From Phytoactinopolyspora limicola (lineage in GTDB: Bacteria; Actinomycetota; Actinomycetes; Jiangellales; Jiangellaceae): a stretch of DNA of 64,000 nt. Made by a program: the position numbers and the translations under genes. Of this stretch, positions 50,577 to 59,585 are shown in pieces; the stretch's first letter is position 1; every line of letters starts with the position of its first letter. The notes below the pieces were generated by a model, which ran no database searches, was not told where the DNA came from, and was given only the letters and a program-made list of their open reading frames with translations. The DNA lies in assembly GCF_011320225.1 (NCBI RefSeq), contig NZ_JAAOEN010000004.1:1-64000 (forward strand), read 5' to 3'.

Positions 50577-53501
50577 TTAGCCGAGCCGGGCCATAAGTCC
50601 CCGGGTCTCCTGAGCTGCGCTCTCCATACCCATATCAGTGAGCCGAGTTATGGCTGACTCGGCCAACTCTCCGGCCGCCGCGACGTCACCAACGGCCGCC
50701 AGAGCACCCACCAACGACGCCGCGATATGTGCTTCGGTGCGAGCGCGCCCGGCCTGTTGCGCGATCACCATCCCCCGCGTGAGGGTGGCCCGCGCCTCGA
50801 CGTAGTCTCCGTCGTCGAGCTGCGCCTTTCCTAACCCGCCGAGCACGTGGGCCTGGAGGAAGAGTGATCTGCCCCGCTCGGCATACCGCAGCGCTTCGGT
50901 GAAGAGCCGACGCGCCCCGGTGGTGTCGCCATCCAGGTAGCTGAGCTCGCCGCCCCGCGTCCGGACGTGCGCGAGGTGTCCCCAACCACCGAGTTGTTCG
51001 GCAAGGGCCTCAGCCTTGGTCAGCAGATCCGCGGCAGCGCCCAGCTCACCTTGCGCCATGAGAACGTGGCTGGCTTCCAAGAGGGTGAAGAACCGGATCT
51101 CGACGTCCGGGGCCGCGCGGAGCAGTTTCAACCCTTCCTCACAACACTGCAACGCAGCCTCGAGGTCGCCGTGCAACCGGTTGAGGAAGGCCACGTAGCG
51201 CAGGGCATAAGCCTGTCCTCGTGGTTCGCCGATCCGCCCGAAGAGTGCCAGCGCCTGTTCGAGGTACGGGCGGCCGCTGGCCTGCTGCCCCACCTGCAAG
51301 CCGCCCCACCCGAGCATCAGCATCGCCGTGCCGAGTCGATTTCCCGCTGCACGGGTAGCGCTGAGCGCGGTCAGATACATCTTCTCGGCATCGTCGTGGT
51401 AGCCCACCGGCCGCTGCAACCCGAAACAGGTCAATGCGAGCTCCCAGCACAGCTCGTCCTCGCCGAGACGGGCGGCCTGCGTGACGGCGGCAACGAGGTT
51501 CTGCCACTCATTCTCCAGCCAATCGTCCACCTCGAGTAAGGCGTCAGCTACTTCGGCCGGCACACACCAGCGCGGCGCGCTTCCCACCAGACCGGTACTG
51601 CCGCCTGAATCGCGGCGCACAGCGGTTTCGGCGAGGGCTAGCCAACCAGCGAGTACCCGCGCTACGGCGGCATGTTGGGTATCGGCAGGTTCTTCGTCTC
51701 TGGCGCGGTCGCGGGCGAACAGCTTCATCAGGTCGTGCATCCGATAGAGGCGCACGGCGTCGTCACCATCGACCACATCGATCAGATGCGCCTCCCACAG
51801 CTTGCCCAGAAGGTGTTCTCCCTGTTCTGTGGAGGTATCCATGAGTGCGGCGGCGACCCAGGCGGATACCACCGGGCTGTCCAGCAGGCCGATCCGGCGG
51901 AACAGCGCCGCTTGATCACCATCGAGCCCTCGATAGCTCAGCATGAAGGTCGTCGTAAGACTGGATGATCCTGCCTGCAAGTCCGGAACCAGTTGCCGGC
52001 GCAACTCTCCGACCAGCGCCCGAACGCTGGAGACCAGCCCGGTCGCGAGCCGGGTACCGGCGATCCGCAAGGCAAGGGGCACGTAGCCACACAGGCGCGC
52101 GGCCTCGGACAGGTTGCCGTCGGCTGAGTCAGGCGGCTCCGCGACCAGCAGCGAGACCGCGTCCTGCTCGGACAACTCCTTCAGCCGCAGCACACTCACC
52201 CCCTGCTCGACGATCACGTCCAGAAGGGCGTCTCGGCTCGTCACGATCACCACGCAGCCTGGACCGCTCGGTAGCAGAGCACGAACCTGCTCCGCCGATC
52301 GAATATTGTCCAGCAGCACCAACAGCCGTTTCTCGGCGGTCAGGCTCCGGTACAGCGCGATGCGCTCCTCAACGTCGCGCGGGACGCTACTCGCCGGGAC
52401 ACCCAAAGCTCTGGTAAACCGGGCCGCCGCGTGCCCCTCGGTGACTGGGTCGCGGTCGCTGTAGCCGCGGAGGTCCACGTATATCTGGCCGTCTGGGAAG
52501 TGGCTGGCGTTCCGCCGTGCCCACTGGAGTGCCAGGGCCGTCTTTCCGATGCCTCCCATGCCCGTGATCAGCACCGCTCGCGGACCGTCCGGCGCTCGAT
52601 CGCCGAGCAGTTCGTGGTCGAGCCACGTCAACTCCTTCATCCGCCCGCGAAAGTTCGCCACCATGGGCAGCTGACGAGGACGTACCTGGTTGGTCGGTGC
52701 GGGGACCTCCGGTTCGTCGTCAACGGCGCCGACTGGAGCGGTGCGAGGGGCCGGGATCGGCGCTTGCCGAAGAATATGCTGGTGGGCCAGCTGCAATTCG
52801 GTCCCTGGATCGGCTCCGGTCTCGTCCCTGAGCCGCTGGCGGAACTCTGCGTGCAGTCGCAGCGCTTCGGTCGGCCGGCCAAGGCCGTAGAGGGCCTGCA
52901 TCGTCAACGCGCCGAGCCGTTCGTTAAATGGGTCGGCGTCGAGGGCGGCCGCGAGGTCGTCCAGCGCCTCCCGGTAGAAGCCGAGCTGGACATCGAGTTC
53001 GATACGTTCCTCCAGCAATGAACGGCGCAACGCGTCGAGCCGGTGCCGCCATTCACCGACTACCTCAGCCGACACGACGTCTTCGAGAACCTCCCCACGC
53101 CACAGGGCTATCGCGCGGCGATATTCACGCGCCGCGTCGTCGTTGTGGCCGGCCGCGCGAAGCTGGCGGGCCCGCCGTGCGTGGTCGGTGACGAGACTAG
53201 AGTCCACCTCGCAGGTGTCCGGGTTGAGCACATATCCGCTCGCGGAGAAGTCGATCAAATCCTCGTCCACACCCACCAGAGCGCGACGCAGAGTCGTCAC
53301 ACAGATCGCGAGTTGCTGAAACGGCTGCTTGGGTGGCTTCTCCCCCCATACCGCGTGCGCTAATGCCTCCCGGCTGACCACCCGGCCAGCATCGAGCGCC
53401 AACATCCCGAGAACAATGCGCAACCGGTTCTGGCGAAGCACCACCGGCTGGCCGTTCGCCATCACCTGAAGCGGACCAAGGACTCCTACCCATCGGTTCA
53501 C
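50577..53501 (-). CDS. AfsR/SARP-family transcriptional regulator (BTAD + NB-ARC + TPR)
   Basis: The 974-residue regulator has an OmpR-like winged helix (residues 1-95; LRIVLGMLALDAGRVVSREA), a bacterial transcriptional activation domain (about 100-245; AIALWRGEVLEDVVSAEVVG), an NB-ARC ATPase (about 280-560) with Walker A ITGMGGIGKTALALQWA and Walker B RLLVLLDNIRS, and a C-terminal TPR region (about 680-974). The layout is that of AfsR, a pleiotropic regulator of secondary metabolism. No biosynthetic cluster is in the window, so its targets are unknown. The MFS exporter gene 84 bp upstream on the same strand could be part of its regulon. Confidence 0.92.
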   Translation of the reverse strand: MNRWVGVLGPLQVMANGQPVVLRQNRLRIVLGMLALDAGRVVSREALAHAVWGEKPPKQPFQQLAICVTTLRRALVGVDEDLIDFSASGYVLNPDTCEVDSSLVTDHARRARQLRAAGHNDDAAREYRRAIALWRGEVLEDVVSAEVVGEWRHRLDALRRSLLEERIELDVQLGFYREALDDLAAALDADPFNERLGALTMQALYGLGRPTEALRLHAEFRQRLRDETGADPGTELQLAHQHILRQAPIPAPRTAPVGAVDDEPEVPAPTNQVRPRQLPMVANFRGRMKELTWLDHELLGDRAPDGPRAVLITGMGGIGKTALALQWARRNASHFPDGQIYVDLRGYSDRDPVTEGHAAARFTRALGVPASSVPRDVEERIALYRSLTAEKRLLVLLDNIRSAEQVRALLPSGPGCVVIVTSRDALLDVIVEQGVSVLRLKELSEQDAVSLLVAEPPDSADGNLSEAARLCGYVPLALRIAGTRLATGLVSSVRALVGELRRQLVPDLQAGSSSLTTTFMLSYRGLDGDQAALFRRIGLLDSPVVSAWVAAALMDTSTEQGEHLLGKLWEAHLIDVVDGDDAVRLYRMHDLMKLFARDRARDEEPADTQHAAVARVLAGWLALAETAVRRDSGGSTGLVGSAPRWCVPAEVADALLEVDDWLENEWQNLVAAVTQAARLGEDELCWELALTCFGLQRPVGYHDDAEKMYLTALSATRAAGNRLGTAMLMLGWGGLQVGQQASGRPYLEQALALFGRIGEPRGQAYALRYVAFLNRLHGDLEAALQCCEEGLKLLRAAPDVEIRFFTLLEASHVLMAQGELGAAADLLTKAEALAEQLGGWGHLAHVRTRGGELSYLDGDTTGARRLFTEALRYAERGRSLFLQAHVLGGLGKAQLDDGDYVEARATLTRGMVIAQQAGRARTEAHIAASLVGALAAVGDVAAAGELAESAITRLTDMGMESAAQETRGLMARLG

Positions 53502-53584
53502 CGCTGGCCGGCCTCCCCTGCCCGGGAACGATGTCTCCCGGTCACCTCCGACAGCCGCGAGTCTAGGAGTTGCTCACATATCGA

Positions 53585-55003
53585 TCAATCAGCTGCTCGC
53601 TGGTTGAGGCGCCATGCGGCCAGAATCACCGGCACCATACAGGCCGTGAACAGGATGTAGGGCACGCTCGTGGCTCCCGTCAAGCCGCCACCTTCAGCTT
53701 CTGCCCGCAGCAGAACACCTGCCACCGCCATCCCCAGCAAGGCGCCTGTCGTCTCAGCCAGGGTCACCGACGTCGCCTGATTCGTCGCCTGTCCCTCGTC
53801 GCTGCTGTCAAAGGCAGCCAAGGTGATCGGTGCGTAACACAGACCCATGCCAAACCCGCCGATGGCCCATGACATCCACAACAGCGTCACCGTCGCCGTC
53901 GGCGAGTGGTCCCCCAGGAGATTGATCAGAAGCACGACAAGTCCTGCCATCACGAGGACGGCACCGAGTCCTGCTGTGCGACGGAACCCAAAGCGCCGAT
54001 ACTCCAGCAGACGGGGCTGCAAGAGGCTGGCCATCGAGCGGCACACTGCCCCGGCGGTCAAGGCTAGCCCGGCTTGCAGAAGCGACGTGCCGAGATCCGC
54101 CACGGCCATCAACGTGACGATGCTCTCCGCCCCATATAACGCGAAAGACAAGAGGAGCATTGCCAGAATCGCCGCTGGTGTACCGGTCTGTGCGCGGAAC
54201 GTGCCCGGCGGAAAGAGCCCTTTCAGCGCGACCACCGTCAAGCCGATCCCAACGGCGAGCGCTACCGCACCCCACCCCGCAAGTGATCCACTGGCTGCGA
54301 GCACGCAGAGCACACCGATCGCCAGCAGCCCGGCTCGACGCAACGGCAAACCCTGCGGCCCGGAGACCGACGGTGGGTAGGCGCCAAGCCGCTTGGCCAC
54401 CAAGGCTCGGGCGGCCAGCATCGGCGGCACCAGGATCAGCAGTGCCCAGCGCCAGCCCAAGGCGGACGAGACGAGTGCGGCGTACGCGGGCCCCACCAGC
54501 GCCGGCACGATCCACATACTCGAACTCAGGGCGATCATCCGCGACCGCAGATGAGGGGCGAAGGCGGACACCATGGCGCTGAGACTGAGCACACCAAGCA
54601 CCGATCCCGCCGCGCCACGGATGAGCTGCCCGACGACAAACGCCCACATAGTAGGCGCAAGTGCCGCACCAAGCAGACCCAGCACGAAGACCGGAGTGGC
54701 GACGTACATAGTTCGGCGCAGTCCGAATCGAGCCATGAGCGGCCCAGCCATGGGCACCGTCACGATGGTGGCGAGCAACACTGACGACGTGGCGAAGCCG
54801 TACCACCGCTGGCCATCGAACTCCGCGGCCACGCTTGGCATGATCGTGGACAGGGTGAACACCCCGATGGCAGTGGTGAACTGCATCAGGAGCAACCCGA
54901 GAGCCAGCTGCCCCCGCGCCCCGTGGAACAACTCCCGCCATGCTCGGCTCGACGGGTTCGGGGCACTGGAGGAAGGGGCGACTGAGGTGTGCTGGTCTGT
55001 CAT
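53585..55003 (-). CDS. MFS transporter (drug-resistance type)
   Basis: From ATG 55003, which has an AGGAA site 6 nt upstream, the 472-residue protein has about 14 hydrophobic segments. They include LGLLLMQFTTAIGVFTLSTI at the first helix and VTVPMAGPLMARFGLRRTMY, the loop motif of major-facilitator antiporters. WMSWAIGGFGMGLCYAPITL lies in a later helix. It probably exports a hydrophobic compound by proton antiport. The substrate is not evident. The gene lies before the AfsR-like regulator. Confidence 0.88.
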   Translation of the reverse strand: MTDQHTSVAPSSSAPNPSSRAWRELFHGARGQLALGLLLMQFTTAIGVFTLSTIMPSVAAEFDGQRWYGFATSSVLLATIVTVPMAGPLMARFGLRRTMYVATPVFVLGLLGAALAPTMWAFVVGQLIRGAAGSVLGVLSLSAMVSAFAPHLRSRMIALSSSMWIVPALVGPAYAALVSSALGWRWALLILVPPMLAARALVAKRLGAYPPSVSGPQGLPLRRAGLLAIGVLCVLAASGSLAGWGAVALAVGIGLTVVALKGLFPPGTFRAQTGTPAAILAMLLLSFALYGAESIVTLMAVADLGTSLLQAGLALTAGAVCRSMASLLQPRLLEYRRFGFRRTAGLGAVLVMAGLVVLLINLLGDHSPTATVTLLWMSWAIGGFGMGLCYAPITLAAFDSSDEGQATNQATSVTLAETTGALLGMAVAGVLLRAEAEGGGLTGATSVPYILFTACMVPVILAAWRLNQRAAD

Positions 55004-55146
55004 GTCAGTTCCTGCCCGGTGGTGCGGCACGGTGGTCGCGTGCCAGGGAGTCGGCCGCTATCCCGAGAGGATTCTCCGACGTCTCGCCTTCCCCCGAGCT
55101 CTGTGCGGATTTCCTCGCCGCTTCTGCCCTTCTGGGCTGTGCCCGC

Positions 55147-55961
55147 TCAGGCCTTCGGGCCGATGAACGAGTCGAGGATGGCCACGCTGGGACGGCGAGC
55201 CACCGAGATCACCCTCGGCCGGCTAGGCCGCCACTCCACCCCGATGGCATCGCAGGCCCGGGTAAAGATGGTCCGGATGTCGGCCGAGGCGTTGGTGAAC
55301 TCGTAGCGCGGATAGGGCGGGTATTTGGTCCCGTAAGCCCGGTTGAGCGCGCGGCAACCGTCCGAGTGGATCAAGCCGCGCAGCAGCGGACGCGGATCCT
55401 GATCCACCAATTCTTGCTGCCACTGCGCCAACTCGATCTTCCGGGTGTGCTTCACCCCTGGACCGTGCTGCGGGAACAGGCACGGCCAATGCTTCGAGTA
55501 CGACGGATCTCAGTACAACCCCGCTTGCGCACCCGGCCCACTTTGGTTGGGAGCACGGCTGCCATAGCGTCCTGGCACAGTTCCGCCAGCTTCGGATACT
55601 TGTCGTCGCAGAAGATTCCCAACCGGTAGACACCCTTCGGACCTCGATACACACAACCGTCACCGAGATAGAGCCCCAGAAGGTACACGTAGTGCGCTTG
55701 AGGCAGAGCCTCGTGACAGTTCGCACATATCGGGCACGCGTAGCCATTTTTCCCGCTCCGGCCACGGCGACGGGCCTCGAAGTCCGGCACTGTGCCTGAC
55801 ACCCACCGGGCCACCGTCCGGTACGGAATGCCGGTGTAGCGGGCGATCTCAGCGTTCGTCATACCTCGCACCCGGAGGTCATTAACGAGGGCGACTTCAT
55901 CGGGCGTCCGCATCCACGCTATCCTTTCCGGTGTCCATGTTGGAGCCGTCGGCTTGGACAT
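55147..55961 (-). pseudogene. LAGLIDADG endonuclease-like gene with N-terminal HTH, frameshifted
   Basis: Two frames (55452-55961 and 55147-55455) make one protein of about 271 residues if a base is restored near 55504. The first frame has a helix-turn-helix (MTNAEIARYTGIPYRTVARW), a CPICANCH zinc knuckle and LAGLIDADG motif 1 (YLLGLYLGDGC). The second resumes as YSKHWPCLFPQHGPG and has motif 2 (LLRGLIHSDGC). Both motifs together suggest a monomeric LAGLIDADG nuclease or a DNA-binding derivative. The gap is one missing base, from mutation or sequencing error. The gene starts 3 bp from tRNA-Leu on the other strand. Confidence 0.82.
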
Positions 55962-55964
55962 GAC

Positions 55965-56051
55965 GCCCGAGTGGAGAAATTGGCAAACTCGATGGATTCA
56001 AAATCCATTGTCCGTAAGGGCTTGCGGGTTCGAGTCCCGCCTCGGGCACCA
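55965..56051 (+). tRNA. tRNA-Leu (anticodon CAA)
   Basis: Acceptor arms GCCCGAG and CTCGGGC pair over seven bases. The anticodon stem ATGGA/TCCAT encloses the loop TTCAAAA, giving anticodon CAA (codon TTG). A long variable arm (about 15 nt) identifies the class II tRNA, and the T arm GCGGG-TTCGAGT-CCCGC is standard. The CCA end is encoded (56049-56051). Confidence 0.97.
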
Positions 56052-56235
56052 TCAACCTTGAAGACACGCTAGCCGCCGGCACCGACAGGGTCGCCGGCTC
56101 CGCTGGAGCACTCAGCAAGCCGTCCATGGCCGAACCACATAGCGCCGCAACCATGTTGATCTTGACCCACCAAGCGTATTCTCAGTGGCGTCGTGCGGCC
56201 GGGCCAGACGGCCGGTTGCCGTGAAAGGACGTCGT

Positions 56236-57258
56236 GTGGACGAGGTCGTGGCTGCGGCGCGGGCAGGCGATAAGCAGGCGTTCGCCGCGGTGGTCGAGCG
56301 GTATCGTCGCGAGTTGCTCGTCCACTGCTACCGGATGACGGGTTCGCTCGACGACGCCGAGGACCTGGTGCAGGAGACGTTCGTGCGGGCGTGGCGGAGC
56401 GTCGGGACCTTCGAGGGCCGATCGTCGCTGCGTACCTGGCTGTACCGGGTAGCTACCAATGCCTGTCTCGATACTCTCGCCTCCGCCCACCGCCGACGAG
56501 TACTGCCGTATGACCTCTCGGCACCCAACGTCCCCGGCCCGCCGTCAACCGACGTGGCGTGGCTGCAGCCCTTGCCCGACCGACTGTGGCAGCCGGCTCA
56601 TGATGGCGAGGCCGAGCCCGAGGCAGCCGTCGTCGCTCGGGAGACGATCGAGCTGGCGTTCCTGGCCGCCATCCAGCACCTGGCACCGCGGCCCCGCGCC
56701 GTACTGCTCCTACGCGATGTTCTCGGATGGCCAGCCAAAGACACAGCTGAACTACTTGGCCTCACGGTGGCGGCAGCCAACAGTCACCTGGCCCGGGCTC
56801 GGGCCACACTCCGGAAGAGCGTGCCCGACCGCCATGATGCCTGGGAGCCGGGAAATCCGCCGAACGACGACGAACGTGCCGTACTAGACCGCTACATGAC
56901 GGCGGTCGGCCAGGGGGACCTCGCCGCGATCGCCGCGGTGCTCGCCGAGGACGTCCAGGCGTCGATGCCGCCGTTCACCTTCTGGTTCCGCGGCCGGGAT
57001 CACATCCTGGCGGCGCTGGCCAAGAGCTGGGACCCCTCGTCGCCGGACTACGTCGGCGAGTTTCGTATGGTGCCTACCGCCGCCAACGGCCAGCCGGCCG
57101 CCGCGGCCTATGTTCGAAGGCACGACGACGCCGCGTACCACCCTCTTGCGGTGTCGGTGCTCGACGTACGCGGTGGCCGCATTCGTGAGATGGTCGCGTT
57201 TCACGACCCCGCCCTCTTTCCGGCGTTCGGCCTGCCGGACGCCTTGCCTGCCGGCTGA
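56236..57258 (+). CDS. ECF sigma factor with C-terminal SnoaL-like domain
   Basis: From GTG 56236, behind AAAGGA, the 340-residue protein has sigma region 2 (LLVHCYRMTGSLDDAEDLVQ, WLYRVATNACLDTL), region 4 (AVLLLRDVLGWPAKDTAELL, VAAANSHLARARATLRKS), and a SnoaL/NTF2-like domain (about 215-330; RYMTAVGQGDLAAIAAVLAE). It belongs to the long ECF sigma factors in which the C-terminal domain regulates activity without a separate anti-sigma (SigG/SigJ type). An ATG at 56185 is possible but has no ribosome site. No partner gene is adjacent. Confidence 0.9.
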   Translation: MDEVVAAARAGDKQAFAAVVERYRRELLVHCYRMTGSLDDAEDLVQETFVRAWRSVGTFEGRSSLRTWLYRVATNACLDTLASAHRRRVLPYDLSAPNVPGPPSTDVAWLQPLPDRLWQPAHDGEAEPEAAVVARETIELAFLAAIQHLAPRPRAVLLLRDVLGWPAKDTAELLGLTVAAANSHLARARATLRKSVPDRHDAWEPGNPPNDDERAVLDRYMTAVGQGDLAAIAAVLAEDVQASMPPFTFWFRGRDHILAALAKSWDPSSPDYVGEFRMVPTAANGQPAAAAYVRRHDDAAYHPLAVSVLDVRGGRIREMVAFHDPALFPAFGLPDALPAG

Positions 57259-57296
57259 TCAGTTCTCGGAGCACCGTTCCGCGTCATCAACCAACC

Positions 57297-57325
57297 ATAT
57301 ACATGCTTACAGTAACCATGTATAT
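57297..57325 (+). promoter_or_regulatory. MarR operator palindrome at the marR start
   Basis: ATATACATG (57297-57305) and CATGTATAT (57317-57325) form a perfect 9-bp inverted repeat with an 11-bp spacer, immediately before the MarR start codon. Its AT-rich arms resemble -10 hexamers, so bound regulator would block its own promoter. Confidence 0.85.
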
Positions 57326-57326
57326 T

Positions 57327-57845
57327 ATGGCCATGAACGCCGATCCAACTACCGCCACCTGGCCCAGCATCGGCTACCTCGTATGGCGCCTGAGCATCAA
57401 ATGGCGGACAGAACTCGACCGCACGCTCGAGCCGTTCGACCTGACGTCGGCGCGCTACGCGCTAATGGCCTCACTACACGGCCTCTCCCAGTCCGGCGGA
57501 CTCCCTACCCAGCGCGAACTAGCTGACTTCAGCGGCCTCGAGCCGATGTTCGTCTCCAAGCTGGCCCGAGCGCTCGAGCAGGCCGGCCTCATCGCCCGCC
57601 AGACCAAGGCGGACGACCCACGAGCACGCGAACTCACCCTCACCACCAACGGACAGGCCGTGCTCGACGAGGCGCGCGCCATCGTCAGCCGGCTCGAGGA
57701 ACGACGATTGGCGGCACTCGGCACCGACGACGCCACCCGCCACCAGCTGGGCAACCTCCTGCACACCCTCCTCCATCAGCCACTCAGTGCCGACGCACCC
57801 CCGGACACAGCCGGTGCCCCAGCGAAAGGACAGCCACACCCATGA
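57327..57845 (+). CDS. MarR-family transcriptional regulator
   Basis: The 172-residue protein from ATG 57327 (or ATG 57333) has the winged helix of MarR: RYALMASLHGLSQSGGLPTQ, ELADFSGLEPMFVSKLARAL as the recognition region, and the wing TKADDPRARELTLTTNGQAV. A palindrome abutting the start points to autoregulation. Its stop overlaps the ATG of the NAD(P)-binding gene (ATGA), so it probably regulates that enzyme in response to a small phenolic or oxidant ligand. Confidence 0.92.
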   Translation: MAMNADPTTATWPSIGYLVWRLSIKWRTELDRTLEPFDLTSARYALMASLHGLSQSGGLPTQRELADFSGLEPMFVSKLARALEQAGLIARQTKADDPRARELTLTTNGQAVLDEARAIVSRLEERRLAALGTDDATRHQLGNLLHTLLHQPLSADAPPDTAGAPAKGQPHP

Positions 57846-58459
57846 GAATCACCGTCTTCGGGGCCGCCGGACGAACCGGCCGACTCGTCGCCGCCGACGG
57901 CATCCGCCGCGGACATGAGATCACCGCCTGCACTCGCCGGCCCGATGCGCTGGACGACCTATCCGGACTCGCCCGTGTCGTGAGCGGAGACGGACGCGAC
58001 CCCACGGTGGTGGAGACGGCTGTCACCGGCGCCGATGCGGTCATCTCGATCGTCTCGCCGCCGGGACGCAAGGGGCCACACCACACCGCGGCGGTGGCCG
58101 AGACGGTCACGAGTGTCATGAAAGCGCAGGGTGTTGGCCGGTTGGTCGTCACCAGCGCCTACCCGAGGGTCGCTGACCGCCCGCGCCTACTGGTAGCCGT
58201 CCTGCGTCGGATCCTGGCTGACTCCTACGCCGACGACGCCGCGATGGAAGAGATCGTGCGCTCGAGCGACCTCGACTGGACCATCGTTCGCCTCAACATG
58301 CTCACGGACAAGCCAGCTACCGGGCGGCTGCACACCAGCCGCGACCTACTCTCCAAGCCCCGGTCGATGACCCGCGCCGACGCGGCCATCCTGCTACTCG
58401 ACGTCATCGAGGATCCAGCCGCGACCCAGACCGCCGTCAACGCGACCGGCATGCGTTGA
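57842..58459 (+). CDS. NAD(P)-binding atypical short-chain dehydrogenase (NmrA/BVR-B type)
   Basis: The 205-residue protein starts with a Rossmann loop ITVFGAAGRTGRLVAADGI and continues with GADAVISIVSPP and RLVVTSAYPRV. It lacks a full YxxxK motif, which fits NmrA-like or biliverdin-reductase-B-like reductases. It is coupled to the MarR gene, so may act on the compound sensed by it. Substrate unknown. Confidence 0.85.
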   Translation: MRITVFGAAGRTGRLVAADGIRRGHEITACTRRPDALDDLSGLARVVSGDGRDPTVVETAVTGADAVISIVSPPGRKGPHHTAAVAETVTSVMKAQGVGRLVVTSAYPRVADRPRLLVAVLRRILADSYADDAAMEEIVRSSDLDWTIVRLNMLTDKPATGRLHTSRDLLSKPRSMTRADAAILLLDVIEDPAATQTAVNATGMR

Positions 58460-58589
58460 TCGGTCCGCGGCGGGTACCGAGCAAGCCATCACAAGGGTAC
58501 GGTGAGCGAATGGCGCTCGGTGCGCCATCCTGGCCGAATCCGACATCGGGCCGGCAACCTCGCCCGCCCCGTACGCTGGGAGGATTAGC

Positions 58590-58616
58590 ATGACCACCAC
58601 CGGAGCGGCCCTATGA
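58590..58616 (+). CDS. Putative 8-residue leader peptide before the SMP-30 gene
   Basis: ATG 58590 is preceded by GGGAGGA (58578-58584) with 5-nt spacing and encodes MTTTGAAL. Its TGA overlaps the ATG of the next gene (ATGA at 58613-58616). The strong ribosome site belongs to this mini-ORF, and the main gene has none of its own, so initiation there probably relies on reinitiation. Confidence 0.5.
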   Translation: MTTTGAAL

Positions 58617-59467
58617 CGGCCAGCGGGCGGGTCTTCTACGACGGCACCCTCACCCGCCCGCAGCTCGACCACCCCGAAGGTGTCGCTATTCACCCCGACG
58701 GCAGCGTCTGGTGCGGCGGCGAGCGTGGCCAGATCTTCCGGATCGCCGCGGACGGCAGCGCCATGGACGAGGTCGCCACCACCGACGGCTTCATTCTCGG
58801 CATCGCCTTCGGCGCGGAGGGTGACCTCTACGCCTGCGACGTCCGCCACCGAGCGGTGTTCCGGATCGACACCACCACCGGAGCCGTGCGCCGCCACAGT
58901 GATGGCGCGCCACGCCGGCCCTTCGTCGCGCCCAACTTTCCCGTCGTCGCTCCAGACGGAAGTCTCTACGTGTCCGACAGCAACGTTGCCGGTGAGCCGG
59001 GGCCCGGTATCTACCGGATCCACCCCGATGGCACCACCGAGCTGTGGTTCTCCGGCCCACTCAATTTCGCCAATGGCCTCGCCCTGAGCGCCGAGGGTTA
59101 TGCGCTTCTCGTGGTGGAGTCGTTCGGGCCGGTTATCACCCGTATTCCTATCACCGCGGGTGGCACGGCCGGCCGCCCGGAGCCGGTGGCCACCTTACGT
59201 GGCACTGTTCCCGACGGGATCGCGGTCGGCCCGGACGGCATGCTCTACGTCGGCTGTTATGAACCTAGCCAGGTTCTGCGCGTCGACCCATCCACCGGAC
59301 AGGTCAGCACCGTGCTCACCGATCCAACAGCCCACTTGTTGTGTCATCCCGCCAATGTCGCCGTCCGCGGCGACCAGCTGTTCACCAGCAATCTCGGGCG
59401 GTGGCACATCACGGTGATCGACGACGTCTTCGACGGTGCCAGCGGCCAGCGTGTCCGACAAACCTGA
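58613..59467 (+). CDS. SMP-30/gluconolactonase/LRE-family protein
   Basis: The 284-residue protein is a six-bladed beta-propeller lactonase relative. Metal-site regions can be read: LDHPEGVAIHPDGSVWCGGE with the Glu, FANGLALS with the Asn, and VPDGIAVGPDGMLYVGC with the Asp. It should hydrolyse a sugar lactone or related ester in a Ca2+/Zn2+-dependent way. No signal peptide is seen. The start ATG 58613 overlaps the stop of a mini-ORF. An ATGGCGC/GCGCCAT hairpin (about 58511-58529) lies further upstream. Confidence 0.88.
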   Translation: MTASGRVFYDGTLTRPQLDHPEGVAIHPDGSVWCGGERGQIFRIAADGSAMDEVATTDGFILGIAFGAEGDLYACDVRHRAVFRIDTTTGAVRRHSDGAPRRPFVAPNFPVVAPDGSLYVSDSNVAGEPGPGIYRIHPDGTTELWFSGPLNFANGLALSAEGYALLVVESFGPVITRIPITAGGTAGRPEPVATLRGTVPDGIAVGPDGMLYVGCYEPSQVLRVDPSTGQVSTVLTDPTAHLLCHPANVAVRGDQLFTSNLGRWHITVIDDVFDGASGQRVRQT

Positions 59468-59484
59468 CATTGCACCGCACGTAC

Positions 59485-59512
59485 ATCTGCATACACATAC
59501 ATCCATGCAGAT
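59485..59512. promoter_or_regulatory. 8-bp inverted repeat before the LuxR-family gene
   Basis: ATCTGCAT (59485-59492) and ATGCAGAT (59505-59512) flank a 12-bp AT-rich spacer. It may be an operator for the regulator downstream or a weak terminator of the SMP-30 gene. A direct repeat TAGACA (59542-59547 and 59554-59559, period 12) follows closer to the start codon. Confidence 0.6.
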
Positions 59513-59585
59513 CCTCCGGTACTATGCACGCGACGAAGTTTTAGACAAAGTGCTAGACATGAGGACAATTCGGTAGTGAGGTGCG

